Assembly (NCBI GenBank): GCA_020721005.1
Contig: DYNP01000004.1
Span: 126,652 to 190,651, forward strand
Origin: Thiomargarita sp.
GTDB lineage: Bacteria; Pseudomonadota; Gammaproteobacteria; Beggiatoales; Beggiatoaceae
DNA length: 64,000 bases
Direction: 5' to 3'
The translations under genes and the position numbers were made by a program. How positions within the stretch are numbered: position 1 is the first letter of the stretch; the number at the start of each line of letters is the position of its first letter. The notes beneath the pieces are model-generated. The model was given only the letters and a program-made list of their open reading frames with translations, did no database searches and was not told the origin of the DNA. Below, piece by piece: positions 18,422 to 26,051 of this stretch.

Positions 18422-19780
18422 TCAGAATGTTTTTTTGGTTGAGCGGGGAGAGTGGGTTCTGGGAGCAAGCGCATTGTAGTAGTCAATAATGGCTTGTTTG
18501 CCCTGTTTGACAATTTCTACGGGGGGTATTTGGAAGGGATTGCCTTCAACGTGGATTCCCTGCGTATACGACCTCTCTTTGACTTCCAAATTGAGCTGGA
18601 ACAGTGCTTTAGGAAATTGAGTGAGTTGATTGCCGTCCAAATTCAACGATTGCAACTGCTGCAATTGACCGATTTTTTTGGGTAATTCTGTGAGTTGATT
18701 CTTCTCCAAATTCAACGATTGCAACTGCTGCAATTGACCGATTTTTTTGGGTAATTCTGTGAGTTGATTCTTCTCCAAATCCAACTTTTGCAACTGCTGC
18801 AATTGAAGGATTCTTTTGGGTAACTGCGTGAGTTGATTATGGCTCAAATACAACTTTTGCAACTGCTGCAATTGAAGGATTCTTTTGGGTAACTGCGTGA
18901 GTTGATTACTACTCAAATCCAACGATTGCAACCGCTGCAATTGATCGATTTCTTTGGGTAACTGCGTGAGTTGATTACGGCTCAATCCCAACGATTGCAA
19001 CTGCTGTAATTGACCAATTTCTTTGGGTAACTGCGTGAGTTGATTACTACTCAAATCCAACGATTGCAACTGCTGCAATTGACCAATTTCTTTGGGTAAC
19101 TGCGTGAGTTGATTACTATTCAAATCCAACGATTGCAACTGCTGCAATTGACCAATTTCTTTGGGTAACTGCGTGAGTTGATTACTATTCAAATCCAATC
19201 TTTTCAACTGCTGTAATTGACCGATTTCTTTGGGTAACTGCGTGAGTTGATTCACACACAAAGTCAACGTTTGCAACTGCCGCAATTGACCGATTTCTTT
19301 GGGGAACTGCTTGAGTTGATTAGCGTTCAAATACAACCGTTGCAACTGCTGTAATTGACCGATTTCTTTGGGGAACTGCTTGAGTTGATTAACGTTCAAA
19401 TTCAACGTTTGCAACTGCTGCAATTGACCGATTTCTTTGGGTAACTGCGTCAGTCCATTTTCGCTTAAATCCAACGTTTGCAACTGCTGCAATTGACCGA
19501 TTTCTTTGGGTAACTGCGTCAGTCCATTTTCGCTTAAATCCAACGTTTGCAACTGCTGCAATTGACCGATTTCTTTGGGTAACTGCGTCAGTCCATTTTC
19601 GCTTAAATCCAACTCTTGCAATTGCTGCAATTGACAGATTTCTTTGGGGAACTCTTCTGATCCGTGCCACATCCAGTCACACAATCTCAAACCAATGACC
19701 TGCTGTTGCATATTCAGTTGATAACGGACTGAACCCTCAGTCTGTTCTTCAAGCTGTGCAATGATGTCTAAATCGCTCAT
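18422..19780 (-). CDS. Leucine-rich-repeat protein, 15 plant-type-like repeats
   Basis: The 452-residue protein has an N-terminal cap of about 52 residues (MSDLDIIAQLEEQTEGSVRY...), then fifteen 23-residue LRRs of consensus IGQLQQLQSLDLSSNQLTQL, PKE (about residues 53-397), then a capping region ending QIPPVEIVKQGKQAIIDYYN. In related bacterial LRR proteins that cap is often followed by a ROC-COR GTPase, TIR or kinase domain. Here the protein ends about 17 residues later in a basic tail, so an effector may have been lost. No signal peptide is seen, so it is probably cytoplasmic and acts in protein binding. The N-terminal MSDLDIIAQ and the leader before it recur at two antitoxin genes nearby. 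The DNA repeats (69 bp) are nearly identical in places. Confidence 0.85.
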   Translation of the reverse strand: MSDLDIIAQLEEQTEGSVRYQLNMQQQVIGLRLCDWMWHGSEEFPKEICQLQQLQELDLSENGLTQLPKEIGQLQQLQTLDLSENGLTQLPKEIGQLQQLQTLDLSENGLTQLPKEIGQLQQLQTLNLNVNQLKQFPKEIGQLQQLQRLYLNANQLKQFPKEIGQLRQLQTLTLCVNQLTQLPKEIGQLQQLKRLDLNSNQLTQLPKEIGQLQQLQSLDLNSNQLTQLPKEIGQLQQLQSLDLSSNQLTQLPKEIGQLQQLQSLGLSRNQLTQLPKEIDQLQRLQSLDLSSNQLTQLPKRILQLQQLQKLYLSHNQLTQLPKRILQLQQLQKLDLEKNQLTELPKKIGQLQQLQSLNLEKNQLTELPKKIGQLQQLQSLNLDGNQLTQFPKALFQLNLEVKERSYTQGIHVEGNPFQIPPVEIVKQGKQAIIDYYNALAPRTHSPRSTKKTF

Positions 19781-19812
19781 GGGGTATTTTCCTTTTTGTC
19801 TGAATCAGAATT
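19756..19812 (-). repeat. Shared gene leader, copy C (before the LRR gene)
   Basis: The first codons plus the upstream region of the LRR gene (plus strand TCTAAATCGCTCATGGGGTA, then TTTTCCTTTTTGTCTGAA) are nearly identical to the same region of the genes starting at 20526 and 21308. The minus-strand message reads AAGGAAAATACCCC then ATG, so the repeat supplies the ribosome binding site and the first residues of the protein. Confidence 0.75.
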
Positions 19813-19834
19813 CACAGAATTTTAAAATTTTCAG

Positions 19835-19965
19835 AATAACGGCAACGGCATGTAGAATTTTAGCACAATGTTTTAGGATTCACTCTGGAAATTCTAAAAT
19901 TCTGATTCAAATAGATCACTTACCAAACTTCCAAGTTAAACTCTTGAATCATTCCAAAATGCTTA
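19835..19965 (-). repeat. 131-bp duplicated block, intact copy (3' end of vapC)
   Basis: The block runs from AATAACGGCAACGGCATGTA to CATTCCAAAATGCTTA and includes the last 15 codons of the PIN-domain gene. It is about 85-90 percent identical by eye to 21421-21552, where the coding part is an orphan. Confidence 0.75.
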
Positions 19966-20309
19966 TCTCGTGAAACTAAAATTAATTGATATTGTTGGGT
20001 TAAAGCAGCTATCCATATATCATTTTCTGGCATTATTCTGCCTTGTTGTTGCAAGATATGTTTAAGTTTTCCGTAGTGATAAGCCGTTTCCTGATCACAA
20101 TGCAACACAGCGTTATTTGCCACAAAATATCGAATCCGCGACAAATTTTCGGTGACTCGCTGAGACTTATGCGCGCCATAGACCAATTCACCAACGCTGA
20201 TAGCAGAAATAAACACAGCAGCACATTCTTTCAAACGAGCGTGCACTTGAGTCTCTCCGGCAAACAACGCAATGATAATATTGGTATCTAATAAATAGTT
20301 ACCGTTCAT
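19920..20309 (-). CDS. vapC: VapC-type PIN-domain toxin
   Basis: The protein is a predicted Mg-dependent RNase toxin. Starting at the ATG at 20309 it has 129 residues, standard for VapC. The acidic PIN residues are visible in YLLDTNIIIALF (D8), ISVGELVYG (Glu) and PENDIWIAALTQQYQLILVS (Asp), followed by RDKHF. The start overlaps the upstream antitoxin gene by 11 bp, which supports translational coupling; the longer frame to 20339 lies inside the antitoxin. The LVSRDKHF ending is typical of the VapC group that cleaves tRNA or rRNA, but the target cannot be told from sequence. Confidence 0.9.
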   Translation of the reverse strand: MNGNYLLDTNIIIALFAGETQVHARLKECAAVFISAISVGELVYGAHKSQRVTENLSRIRYFVANNAVLHCDQETAYHYGKLKHILQQQGRIMPENDIWIAALTQQYQLILVSRDKHFGMIQEFNLEVW

Positions 20310-20526
20310 GGACTTCAACTCGACGACACTCTGCATCAATCGCTTTGCTCATCAATACCAATTCATCCTGTTCAATCAACCCTGAAAACTGAGCAAACTG
20401 CTCACCTGAAACACCAACCAAATTTTGAGGTTGTAGTTTTTGCAACTCAGCACGGATAATTTTTTGAATCATCGGTTCTAAAAAATGAAGTTTCTCATCA
20501 AGTTGGATTGTATCTAAATCGTTCAT
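20299..20526 (-). CDS. Putative antitoxin of the first VapBC pair
   Basis: This 75-residue protein (MNDLDTIQLDEKLHFLEPMI...) sits directly before vapC with an 11-bp overlap. I recognise no AbrB, RHH or Phd motif; it is helical and charged. The antitoxin role is inferred from position, size and overlap. Its N-terminus (M-N/S-DLD-I) and leader are shared with the LRR gene and with the second antitoxin. Confidence 0.65.
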   Translation of the reverse strand: MNDLDTIQLDEKLHFLEPMIQKIIRAELQKLQPQNLVGVSGEQFAQFSGLIEQDELVLMSKAIDAECRRVEVHER

Positions 20527-20634
20527 GGGGTATTTTCCTTTTTGTCTGAACTGAGATTCTCAGGATTTATTTGATTATCATGATTTTTTGAATCAAACCA
20601 ATCCTATTAATCAAAAAAATCTTGGTTCAGAAGT
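20512..20634 (-). repeat. Shared gene leader, copy A (before first antitoxin)
   Basis: About 120 bp covering the start codon, the first codons and the upstream region match 21294-21415 almost base for base, for example TCTCAGGATTTATTTGAT and CATGATTTTTTGAATCAA. The upstream half contains the short CTGAATC/GATTCAG-type words found in several leaders here. Confidence 0.8.
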
Positions 20635-21054
20635 TGTTCTTTCAATAAACCAATTCTCAACCTTGATCTCAGAAAAATCTTGAAAATCAGTAACATTACG
20701 AGTGACTAAAACTGAATCAGAGACCTTTGCAGTCGCAGCAATTTGTCCGTCCACAAACGCCGCAGATTGCCCCAATCGACTGAGCCGCGCCCGCTCTTCC
20801 CCATGCCAAATAGCAGCTTCTAGAGTATAAGGTAAAACGGTTAATGTGGAAATCAGATGTGTTACAAACCGTTCAATCTCCTGCCGTCGTTTCGATAATG
20901 GAAGACGTTGATAACCAAAGACCATTTCCTGAATCACAAGACTTGCAGTGACAATTTGATTTTCATTGATTTTAAGGTGGGCAATTACATTCTCATTTGG
21001 ACAAGGCTTCAATAATTCTGATAACACATTGGTATCTAACAAATATTTGCTCAC
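20611..21054 (-). CDS. vapC: VapC-type PIN-domain toxin (second pair)
   Basis: The 147-residue PIN-domain protein has YLLDTNVLSELLKPCPNENV, VIQEMVFGYQRLP and AAFVDGQIAATAKVSDSVLV followed by TRNVTDF. All four acidic positions of the family seem present. It starts at a GTG (21054) whose GTGA overlaps the antitoxin stop by 4 bp. The last about 15 residues (SEIKVENWFIERTTSEPRFF) run past the usual end into the shared leader DNA of copy A, which suggests that the leader's arrival changed the C-terminus. Confidence 0.9.
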   Translation of the reverse strand: MSKYLLDTNVLSELLKPCPNENVIAHLKINENQIVTASLVIQEMVFGYQRLPLSKRRQEIERFVTHLISTLTVLPYTLEAAIWHGEERARLSRLGQSAAFVDGQIAATAKVSDSVLVTRNVTDFQDFSEIKVENWFIERTTSEPRFF

Positions 21055-21308
21055 AATGGTTCAATCTCCCGTCCCACTTGACGATCTCGGACTGAGTTAA
21101 AAATTTCATCAACATCTCCAACAACTTCAAAATCAATTGTTGCTCGAAGTGATTGAACTTCTTGCCAAAAAGTTGAGGGTTGTGATTCAGTTTCTGCGTG
21201 GTTCTGTTGCAACAAAAAATCTATATATTCGTTGAGTCTAATTGTAACATTGCGGGGTAATTGATGTATTTTCTCATCAATTTGGGCAATGAGGTCTAAA
21301 TCGCTCAT
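21051..21308 (-). CDS. Antitoxin of the second VapBC pair (DUF2281-like)
   Basis: The 85-residue protein contains IDEKIHQLPRNVTIRLNEYI followed by DFLLQQ, then a linker and a C-terminal acidic tail with RDRQVGREIEPL. The central helix resembles the DUF2281/VapB-like antitoxins whose core is LP.....V.DFIDFL. It overlaps the toxin gene by 4 bp. Start and leader match copy B of the shared leader (MSDLDLIAQ). Confidence 0.75.
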   Translation of the reverse strand: MSDLDLIAQIDEKIHQLPRNVTIRLNEYIDFLLQQNHAETESQPSTFWQEVQSLRATIDFEVVGDVDEIFNSVRDRQVGREIEPL

Positions 21309-21415
21309 GGGGTGTTTTCCTTTTGTTTGAACTTGGATTCTCAGGATTTATTTGATGATCATGATTTTTTGAATCAAGCCAATCCCATTAATCAAGAAAA
21401 TTTTGGTTCAGACTT
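21294..21415 (-). repeat. Shared gene leader, copy B (before second antitoxin)
   Basis: This is the best match to copy A over about 120 bp; the first about 45 bp also match copy C. Immediately upstream the sequence continues into the block shared with 19835-19965, so this locus joins the leader directly to a duplicated vapC tail. Confidence 0.8.
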
Positions 21416-21420
21416 TCTCA

Positions 21421-21552
21421 CAATAACGGCAACGGCATGTAAAATTTTAGCACATTGTTTTGATGTTCACTCTAGAAATTCTTAAATTCTGATTCAGATA
21501 GATTACTTACCCAACTTCCAAGTTAAACTCTTGAATCATTCCAAAATGCTTA
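21421..21552 (-). pseudogene. Duplicated block with orphan 3' end of vapC
   Basis: This is the copy of 19835-19965. The stop codon at 21507-21509 and the preceding codons for a ...SIILEHFGMIQEFNLEVG-like tail correspond to the end of the PIN toxin, but nothing of the gene remains beyond 21552. There the sequence changes abruptly to transposase DNA. It is a remnant of a third toxin gene or of a segmental duplication. Confidence 0.7.
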
Positions 21553-21653
21553 ACAAGAAACGGTTTACGCTGTCATGGGAAATCCCCATCACTTCGGCTA
21601 AACGACAGCAACTTGCTGATTTTGGTTCACTCATCAAGAATCCCATGTACATC
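21553..21653 (-). pseudogene. Transposase N-terminal fragment
   Basis: The minus strand from an ATG at 21653 reads MYMGFLMSEPKSASCCRLAE followed by VMGISHDSVNRFL. This resembles the N-terminus of IS4/IS701-like DDE transposases, where a cysteine-rich stretch is followed by ISHDSVNRFL. It ends at the junction with the vapC remnant at 21552. Only about 34 residues survive; no catalytic residues are present. Confidence 0.5.
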
Positions 21654-21736
21654 GCTAAGGTGCAACGTCCAGTCGGTGGGCGGGTGGTTTGTCTGAGCAT
21701 CGGCGTGATGGCTGTGGTTCAAATTCGAGTCACTTA

Positions 21737-21772
21737 CCACAATACTACATTGCTGTCAATGCGTAAGTCCTA
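21737..21772 (+). pseudogene. 3' tip of a Y1-type transposase element
   Basis: The frame ending LPQYYIAVNA then stop matches the C-terminal ends found at 21964 (NPQFLTAFNA) and 26462 (NPQFRNAVNA), and all three share CAATGCGTAAGTCCTA across the stop codon. It is a very short relic of the same element family. Confidence 0.4.
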
Positions 21773-21957
21773 ATTAAATAAAACATGTATAGCAAAACGC
21801 ATTTTTCTATACATGTCGTTCAAGATATATATAGTTTTTGGTATTTTCTATACATGACATATTTATCGCGTTGTAAATAATTGATATAATGGATAATTGG
21901 AAAGTGGTAAAAAACTAGGTTGCCAAGACATAAAATGTGAGTTAATTTTTATTAATT
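21773..21957. other. AT-rich spacer between two inverted element ends
   Basis: No gene is seen here. The stretch contains an inverted repeat ACATGTATAG (21783-21792) / CTATACATGT (21807-21816) and a further CTATACATGACAT at about 21855, which could be an operator-like or hairpin site. It is bounded on both sides by inverted copies of TAGGACTTACGCATTG (21757-21772 and 21958-21973). Confidence 0.45.
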
Positions 21958-21963
21958 TAGGAC

Positions 21964-22442
21964 TTACGCATTGAAAGCAGTCAGAAATTGTGGATTGAGA
22001 TAATCTTTGCTGGGAATAAAGCTATTGATGAAGGCAGTCACTTGCAGTGTGCCATTGATTGCACTTGACCATAAATAATCTTCTGCTTTGGCAACAATTT
22101 TTGCACGTACAGGATTATGTTCAACATAACGCACGCAAAACCACAGATAGGTTTCATCAAGCACACTGGAAAAAACGTCCTTGCTACAAGTGATCCGACC
22201 ACCCATACTGACGATTAACATATTGAGCATAAGGCATATGTACTGGTTTAAGTACCTGTTGCAGGCTTTGTTGTTCTTTTGGTACTGCAATCAAATGAAC
22301 GCGATTTGTCATCAGGCAATAATCCATCAACAATGTCAAGTATTGATGACGATCATCTTCTGTAAAAAAGACGTGTTCCCTATGATGACCACGCTGGACA
22401 ATGTGATGGGGAATTTGAGTGAAAATTGTACGTGCTATTCTA
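21964..22442 (-). pseudogene. IS200/REP-associated-type (Y1) transposase, degenerate
   Basis: Reading from about 22442 down, the frame gives IPHHIVQRGHHREHVFFTED, then a deletion after YLTLLMDY, then CLMTNRVHLIAVPKEQQSL. An in-frame TAG falls where a Trp is expected (SDHL-stop-QGRFFQCA), and a frameshift follows before LDETYLWFCVRYVEHNPVRA and the C-terminus NPQFLTAFNA. The conserved HxH motif is altered (RVHLIA for NHVHLI; the first His is lost) and the region before it is deleted, so the gene is dead. The open frame over 21964-22290 alone is only its C-terminal part. Confidence 0.75.
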
Positions 22443-22588
22443 GGTATAATTGGTAAAAATTATATACTAAAATCCAAAAGAAGGGCAGCGTCCCCTTTTT
22501 ATTAAAGCCAGTTGGATAGGGTAGAATTGTGCTAAAATGTAATCTGAACCACACTTAAATTATGCCATCAATTCGGAGAGTAAAAGAT

Positions 22589-22852
22589 ATGCAATTAATT
22601 CTCAATATTCCTGACCACTGTTTACCACAAAAGCAAGATAGCCAGAGTCTTGGTCAACAGCTTAAACTCCACAGTGCTTTGTTATTGTTTCAATCAGGAC
22701 AATTATCACGCGGAGCGGCTTGTGAGTTTGCGGATGTGGATGTTTATACTTTCATGGCGGCTTGTAAAAAATACAGTATTTCTGTCATCAATGCAAACTC
22801 AGAAGATATTGAAGCAGATGTTTTACGTTTTGAACAGCGTCATTCGATATGA
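22589..22852 (+). CDS. UPF0175 family protein (antitoxin-like)
   Basis: The 87-residue protein has the UPF0175 pattern: an N-terminal strand (MQLILNIPDHCLP), a helix with LKLHSALLLFQSGQLSRGAA, then CEFADVDVYTFMAACKKYSI and SVI, a helix-turn-helix-like core. UPF0175 members usually precede a PIN-like DUF3368 toxin. Here no toxin follows, only another short antitoxin-like gene 40 bp downstream. I prefer the ATG at 22589, which gives the family's usual N-terminus, over the ATG at 22562. Confidence 0.75.
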   Translation: MQLILNIPDHCLPQKQDSQSLGQQLKLHSALLLFQSGQLSRGAACEFADVDVYTFMAACKKYSISVINANSEDIEADVLRFEQRHSI

Positions 22853-22892
22853 TTGTTATTGCAGAATAAAAAATTTTTACTGGAGTAAAGCA

Positions 22893-23114
22893 ATGATTAT
22901 TTTAGAATTACCCAACGAATTAGAAAACCGTTTAAATATCGAAGCCCAACGCTTAGGTGTAACGCAAAGAGGTTTTATTCAACAGGCAATTATTGCTTAT
23001 TTGGGAGATGTGGAAGACATGGAAGATGCGGCTATTGCTGAAGAAAGACTCAATGTGCAAGGTAAGCGTTATACTTTGGATGAAGTGGAGAAAATAATTG
23101 GTTTGGACAGTTGA
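22893..23114 (+). CDS. Ribbon-helix-helix antitoxin-like protein
   Basis: The 73-residue protein begins MIILELPNELENRLNIEAQR followed by LGVTQRGFIQQAIIAYLGD. This is the beta strand-helix-helix order of RHH DNA-binding antitoxins; the rest (ALAEERL-type acidic helix, YTLDEVEKIIGLD) resembles RelB/DUF6290-like tails that bind a RelE toxin. No complete toxin follows: downstream only about 18 codons (WIQRQVQLPQDVAIME) precede a stop. It starts at the ATG at 22893, inside a longer spurious frame. Confidence 0.7.
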   Translation: MIILELPNELENRLNIEAQRLGVTQRGFIQQAIIAYLGDVEDMEDAAIAEERLNVQGKRYTLDEVEKIIGLDS

Positions 23115-23301
23115 GTTGGATTCAACGACAAGTACAACTACCACAAGATGTTGCAATTATGGAATAAACGCCCTATTATTCAACCCAGCGATGATAGTCT
23201 GATGTGATTAATTCTTAGTTAATGTTAGTATTTTAATACGTCGAAATACGATAACACTATTGTGCCCTATAGCTCTGCTCAAAAGGTTCAGATTCAGGAG
23301 G

Positions 23302-24270
23302 TTATTTTAAAATATCTCTGGCAAAGTTACGCATGGTTTCTTGTACTCTTATACCAATATTTAAAGCGTCATTAACCAATTGTTCACAGTTTGCTACTTG
23401 TTGGCTCAATTTTAAGTCTTCTAAAGGCGCAAAATTAATAGAGAATAGCTCTGGTTTAAAACGAGGATTTTCCCGCAAAATCCGTTCAACTTTAAGGGCA
23501 CGAATTAAGTCGTTTCTCATCGTGCGAAAAGCACCTAAAACATTATCACGATCCTTAATTTTAACGGCTTCCCCTGCCTCTTGTAATTGGTCAATAACAT
23601 GGATGTTATAAACCAATTCTTCAGTGACCGCGTTATATTTTCTTACTTCTGCAATTAGAGCAGATAAGGCTTTAGGAGGACTATGATCCTTTGCATATTT
23701 TTCTTTATATTGGGCTATGTAATTATCAGTTTCTTTTTTAGCCTCAGTTTCTAAAACATTTAATTTTTTGGAGCGAATTAAACCCGTTATTTCTATTTTT
23801 AGCTGAGTCTCAACCGCCCTTTTAAAAAGCCAAAAACCAATAGGAGAAGAGATAAACAAAGTGAAATAAAAGAAATAATCCTTTTCAGCTTTAGACACAG
23901 GCCCGTCCTCATATACTCCAATCCCCATCATCAAAAGTGACAAGAAGAGAAGTAGAAACATTACCGCAAGCCATCCCATGCCTAACCAAAAAGGTAACGC
24001 AAGAAAACCAACTGGTGCCTCCTTAAATAGACGACGGAATAATCCTTCCCTTTGTTTTTCTTCCTCCAGTATTTTTTCTACTTCTTTCTGTTCTAACTCC
24101 AATTCGGCTTCAGTCTGCTCAGTCAGTTTACCTTCTAAGCGTTTTGTATACTCCTCTTGCCAAATTTTATTCAATTGTTCTTCTGATAGAGAATTATTAA
24201 AAAAATCCTTACTAGAATATTCAATCATTTGCTCTGTGGTAATCTCAAAATTTTTTAAATCATCACGCAT
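23302..24270 (-). CDS. Unrecognised cytoplasmic/membrane protein with two central TM segments
   Basis: I do not recognise this 322-residue protein. It has an acidic, Glu-rich helical N-terminus with coiled-coil character (about 30-80), two membrane helices (about 88-118 and 132-152), then a long basic helical C-terminal half. With both ends on the same side and two TM segments, it looks like a membrane-anchored scaffold. It is the last of five minus-strand genes (25932 to 23302) in a row, all small and membrane-related, suggesting an operon of unknown function. Codon use is more AT-rich than in the housekeeping genes. Confidence 0.65.
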   Translation of the reverse strand: MRDDLKNFEITTEQMIEYSSKDFFNNSLSEEQLNKIWQEEYTKRLEGKLTEQTEAELELEQKEVEKILEEEKQREGLFRRLFKEAPVGFLALPFWLGMGWLAVMFLLLFLSLLMMGIGVYEDGPVSKAEKDYFFYFTLFISSPIGFWLFKRAVETQLKIEITGLIRSKKLNVLETEAKKETDNYIAQYKEKYAKDHSPPKALSALIAEVRKYNAVTEELVYNIHVIDQLQEAGEAVKIKDRDNVLGAFRTMRNDLIRALKVERILRENPRFKPELFSINFAPLEDLKLSQQVANCEQLVNDALNIGIRVQETMRNFARDILK

Positions 24271-24380
24271 GATGTTTTCCTATTGTTACATTCATGTTGT
24301 CTTGGTTATGTGGAATTAGGGAAATTAGATATGGGCTTAAATGAACACAAGCCCACAGCTAACCTTGGATTGTAAAAGGA

Positions 24381-24590
24381 TCACATATCTCTTATCTTTC
24401 TAATCCCTTTGACTGCAAAATATGCAAGTATTTTCAGCCCACCAATTGTGGAACTAATACCAGGCGATCCCATTCTGGCTTTATTCATTTCCCAATTTTT
24501 CTCAAACTGGCTTTTACCTTCTAGTTTCTCGACCTCCTTATCTACCTCTTGTTTCAGTTTTCTTTCCAAGTCGTCGAGTTTAGACATCAC
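24381..24590 (-). CDS. Hypothetical small amphipathic protein
   Basis: This 69-residue protein has a highly charged N-terminal coiled coil (LDDLERKLKQEVDKEVEKLE) and a C-terminal hydrophobic segment (GGLKILAYFAVKGIRKIRDM) that could insert in or lie on a membrane. An AAAGGAGATTT ribosome binding site precedes its ATG (24590 or 24587). I do not recognise the family. It belongs to the run of membrane-related genes on this strand. Confidence 0.5.
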   Translation of the reverse strand: MMSKLDDLERKLKQEVDKEVEKLEGKSQFEKNWEMNKARMGSPGISSTIGGLKILAYFAVKGIRKIRDM

Positions 24591-24736
24591 AAATCTCCTT
24601 TATTTAGTGTGAATTGAGCTTTCTATCTGAACTAGGATTTACTAAACCTTTTAATTCAATAAATTTCTATATCAGACCAAACAAACATTTATACTTCATA
24701 TTATTCTGCTATGAAGTTTTAGAAAATTAATTAATT

Positions 24737-25138
24737 TCAACTAAAGAAATCTTTAATTTTTTTATATCCTTTCCAGTCAGATGGGCCAAGAAATATGAGA
24801 AAAACCAATATTCCTAAAACAAATGGTTCAATATATTTTCCAGAAGGATATGAGGCTAATTCTACAAATACATCTAACCACAAAGGAAATTCAACCACTT
24901 CCATTGCTGCGCCAAACCCGAAATGTACCAATATAGCCATAACAAAAGTCGAGCGTGGATCAATCTGTAATAAATTTGCACATAATAAAATAGTTAGCAT
25001 CATAGGAACAAAAAGAACAATAATGGCGAGACCACCAAATATAACTATTAATATCAGTGCTAATGGAATCAGTATAATTCCACCAAAAAAAATCAATAAT
25101 ATTATGGCTAAAAACCAAATAAAATTTATAAAATCCAC
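24737..25138 (-). CDS. Hypothetical polytopic membrane protein
   Basis: The 133 residues are almost all hydrophobic, with about four membrane helices (4-22, 25-55, 58-80 and 105-123), ending in a short polar tail (GPSDWKGYKKIKDFFS). I recognise no family signature. It lies between the coiled-coil small protein and the lipoprotein pair on the same strand. Confidence 0.55.
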   Translation of the reverse strand: MDFINFIWFLAIILLIFFGGIILIPLALILIVIFGGLAIIVLFVPMMLTILLCANLLQIDPRSTFVMAILVHFGFGAAMEVVEFPLWLDVFVELASYPSGKYIEPFVLGILVFLIFLGPSDWKGYKKIKDFFS

Positions 25139-25195
25139 TGTTATTCCTATGTTATAATGAGGACTTATTTTTTACTGGGTTTAAATACAAGAGAA

Positions 25196-25435
25196 TTAAG
25201 CAACTATGAAAATAAACAATGCGATCATCAGAAACAAGAATGTCGTTTCAGAAGCTTCTTTTCTACCAATCCAGATATAAACAAGAGCGGAAATCACACC
25301 TATACTAAATGAAATAGATAATCCCTTGTAAAGCAACATTATAAAATCTTTGTCAAAATTCCCTTCCTTCTGCAAATAACAGCTATTCAAGAGAAGTATG
25401 GAAAATAATACAAAGTATTTCAATATGTTTTTCAT
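25196..25435 (-). CDS. Hypothetical small lipoprotein/membrane protein
   Basis: From the ATG at 25435 the protein reads MKNILKYFVLFSILLLNSCY, a short signal with a lipobox-like LLNSC, then a stretch with one or two further membrane helices (LSISFSIGVISALVYIWIG and TTFLFLMIALFIFIVA). An alternative start at 25471 (MRLSQPKTACFYM...) overlaps the upstream gene's stop by ATGA and would be translationally coupled. The lipobox argues for the shorter form and the overlap for the longer. The function is unknown. Confidence 0.5.
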   Translation of the reverse strand: MKNILKYFVLFSILLLNSCYLQKEGNFDKDFIMLLYKGLSISFSIGVISALVYIWIGRKEASETTFLFLMIALFIFIVA

Positions 25436-25467
25436 GTAAAAACATGCTGTTTTTGGTTGAGATAATC

Positions 25468-25932
25468 TCATTTTTTAAAAGGATCATTTAAAAACATACA
25501 AGCGGCTGAATTCCAAAAAAGATCACGCTCGAACTTTTTGGCTTTTGCCTGTTCTATTCTTTGACCCATCATTGAAGCCTCTCTATAACAGTTTTGTTGT
25601 CCTTGTAAGCGTTGATAGAAACCCTCTACATTGTTCAAATATATCTCTATAGAATCACTTTCACCTTTCGCTGCAGGACAACCTTGTGCCGATCGCCCAA
25701 ACATCATATTTACAAGCCTAGGAATTTTTTCATAGAAATAATATAATTCTTCAAACTCCCCAGCATATATACACTCTGTAACCATATCTTGTTGTTGTGT
25801 AGGATTGTTGTATGTGCTATTGTTAGCCGCTGGTAGGTTGCTGGGCGTGGAACTATTGCTGGACTGATCGTCAGAATCGTTGCAGCCAGTAAGGACAGAA
25901 ACGAGTATCAAGGCATATAGCTTAAATTTCAT
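25468..25932 (-). CDS. Hypothetical lipoprotein
   Basis: The 154-residue precursor has a clear lipoprotein signal (MKFKLYALILVSVLTGCNDS, Cys at position 17), a low-complexity Ser/Asn/Pro linker (about 20-45), then a helical domain with a few cysteines (VTECIYAGEFEELYYFYEKI, AQGCPAAKG, QQNCYREA, AACMFL). It is likely in the periplasm. It heads the minus-strand run of membrane genes and diverges from the XRE regulator at 26052 with only about 120 bp between. I do not recognise the domain. Confidence 0.65.
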   Translation of the reverse strand: MKFKLYALILVSVLTGCNDSDDQSSNSSTPSNLPAANNSTYNNPTQQQDMVTECIYAGEFEELYYFYEKIPRLVNMMFGRSAQGCPAAKGESDSIEIYLNNVEGFYQRLQGQQNCYREASMMGQRIEQAKAKKFERDLFWNSAACMFLNDPFKK

Positions 25933-26051
25933 TTTGTAACTCCTTTTGAAAGTAGCGCATCTACATCAATAAATTTTTGAAAAGTATGCACAGTAATATC
26001 CTAGGATTCAATTAACCACCACTTAATAAAATATCATTGAGGTTTGATATA

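Noticed and set aside
18422-19700. 69-bp DNA repeats as a CRISPR-like or satellite array
   Set aside because: They are in-frame LRR codons with the expected leucine pattern.
21531-21773. 80-residue plus-strand frame
   Set aside because: It joins a vapC remnant, the antisense of a transposase fragment and an element end; the minus-strand reading is better supported.
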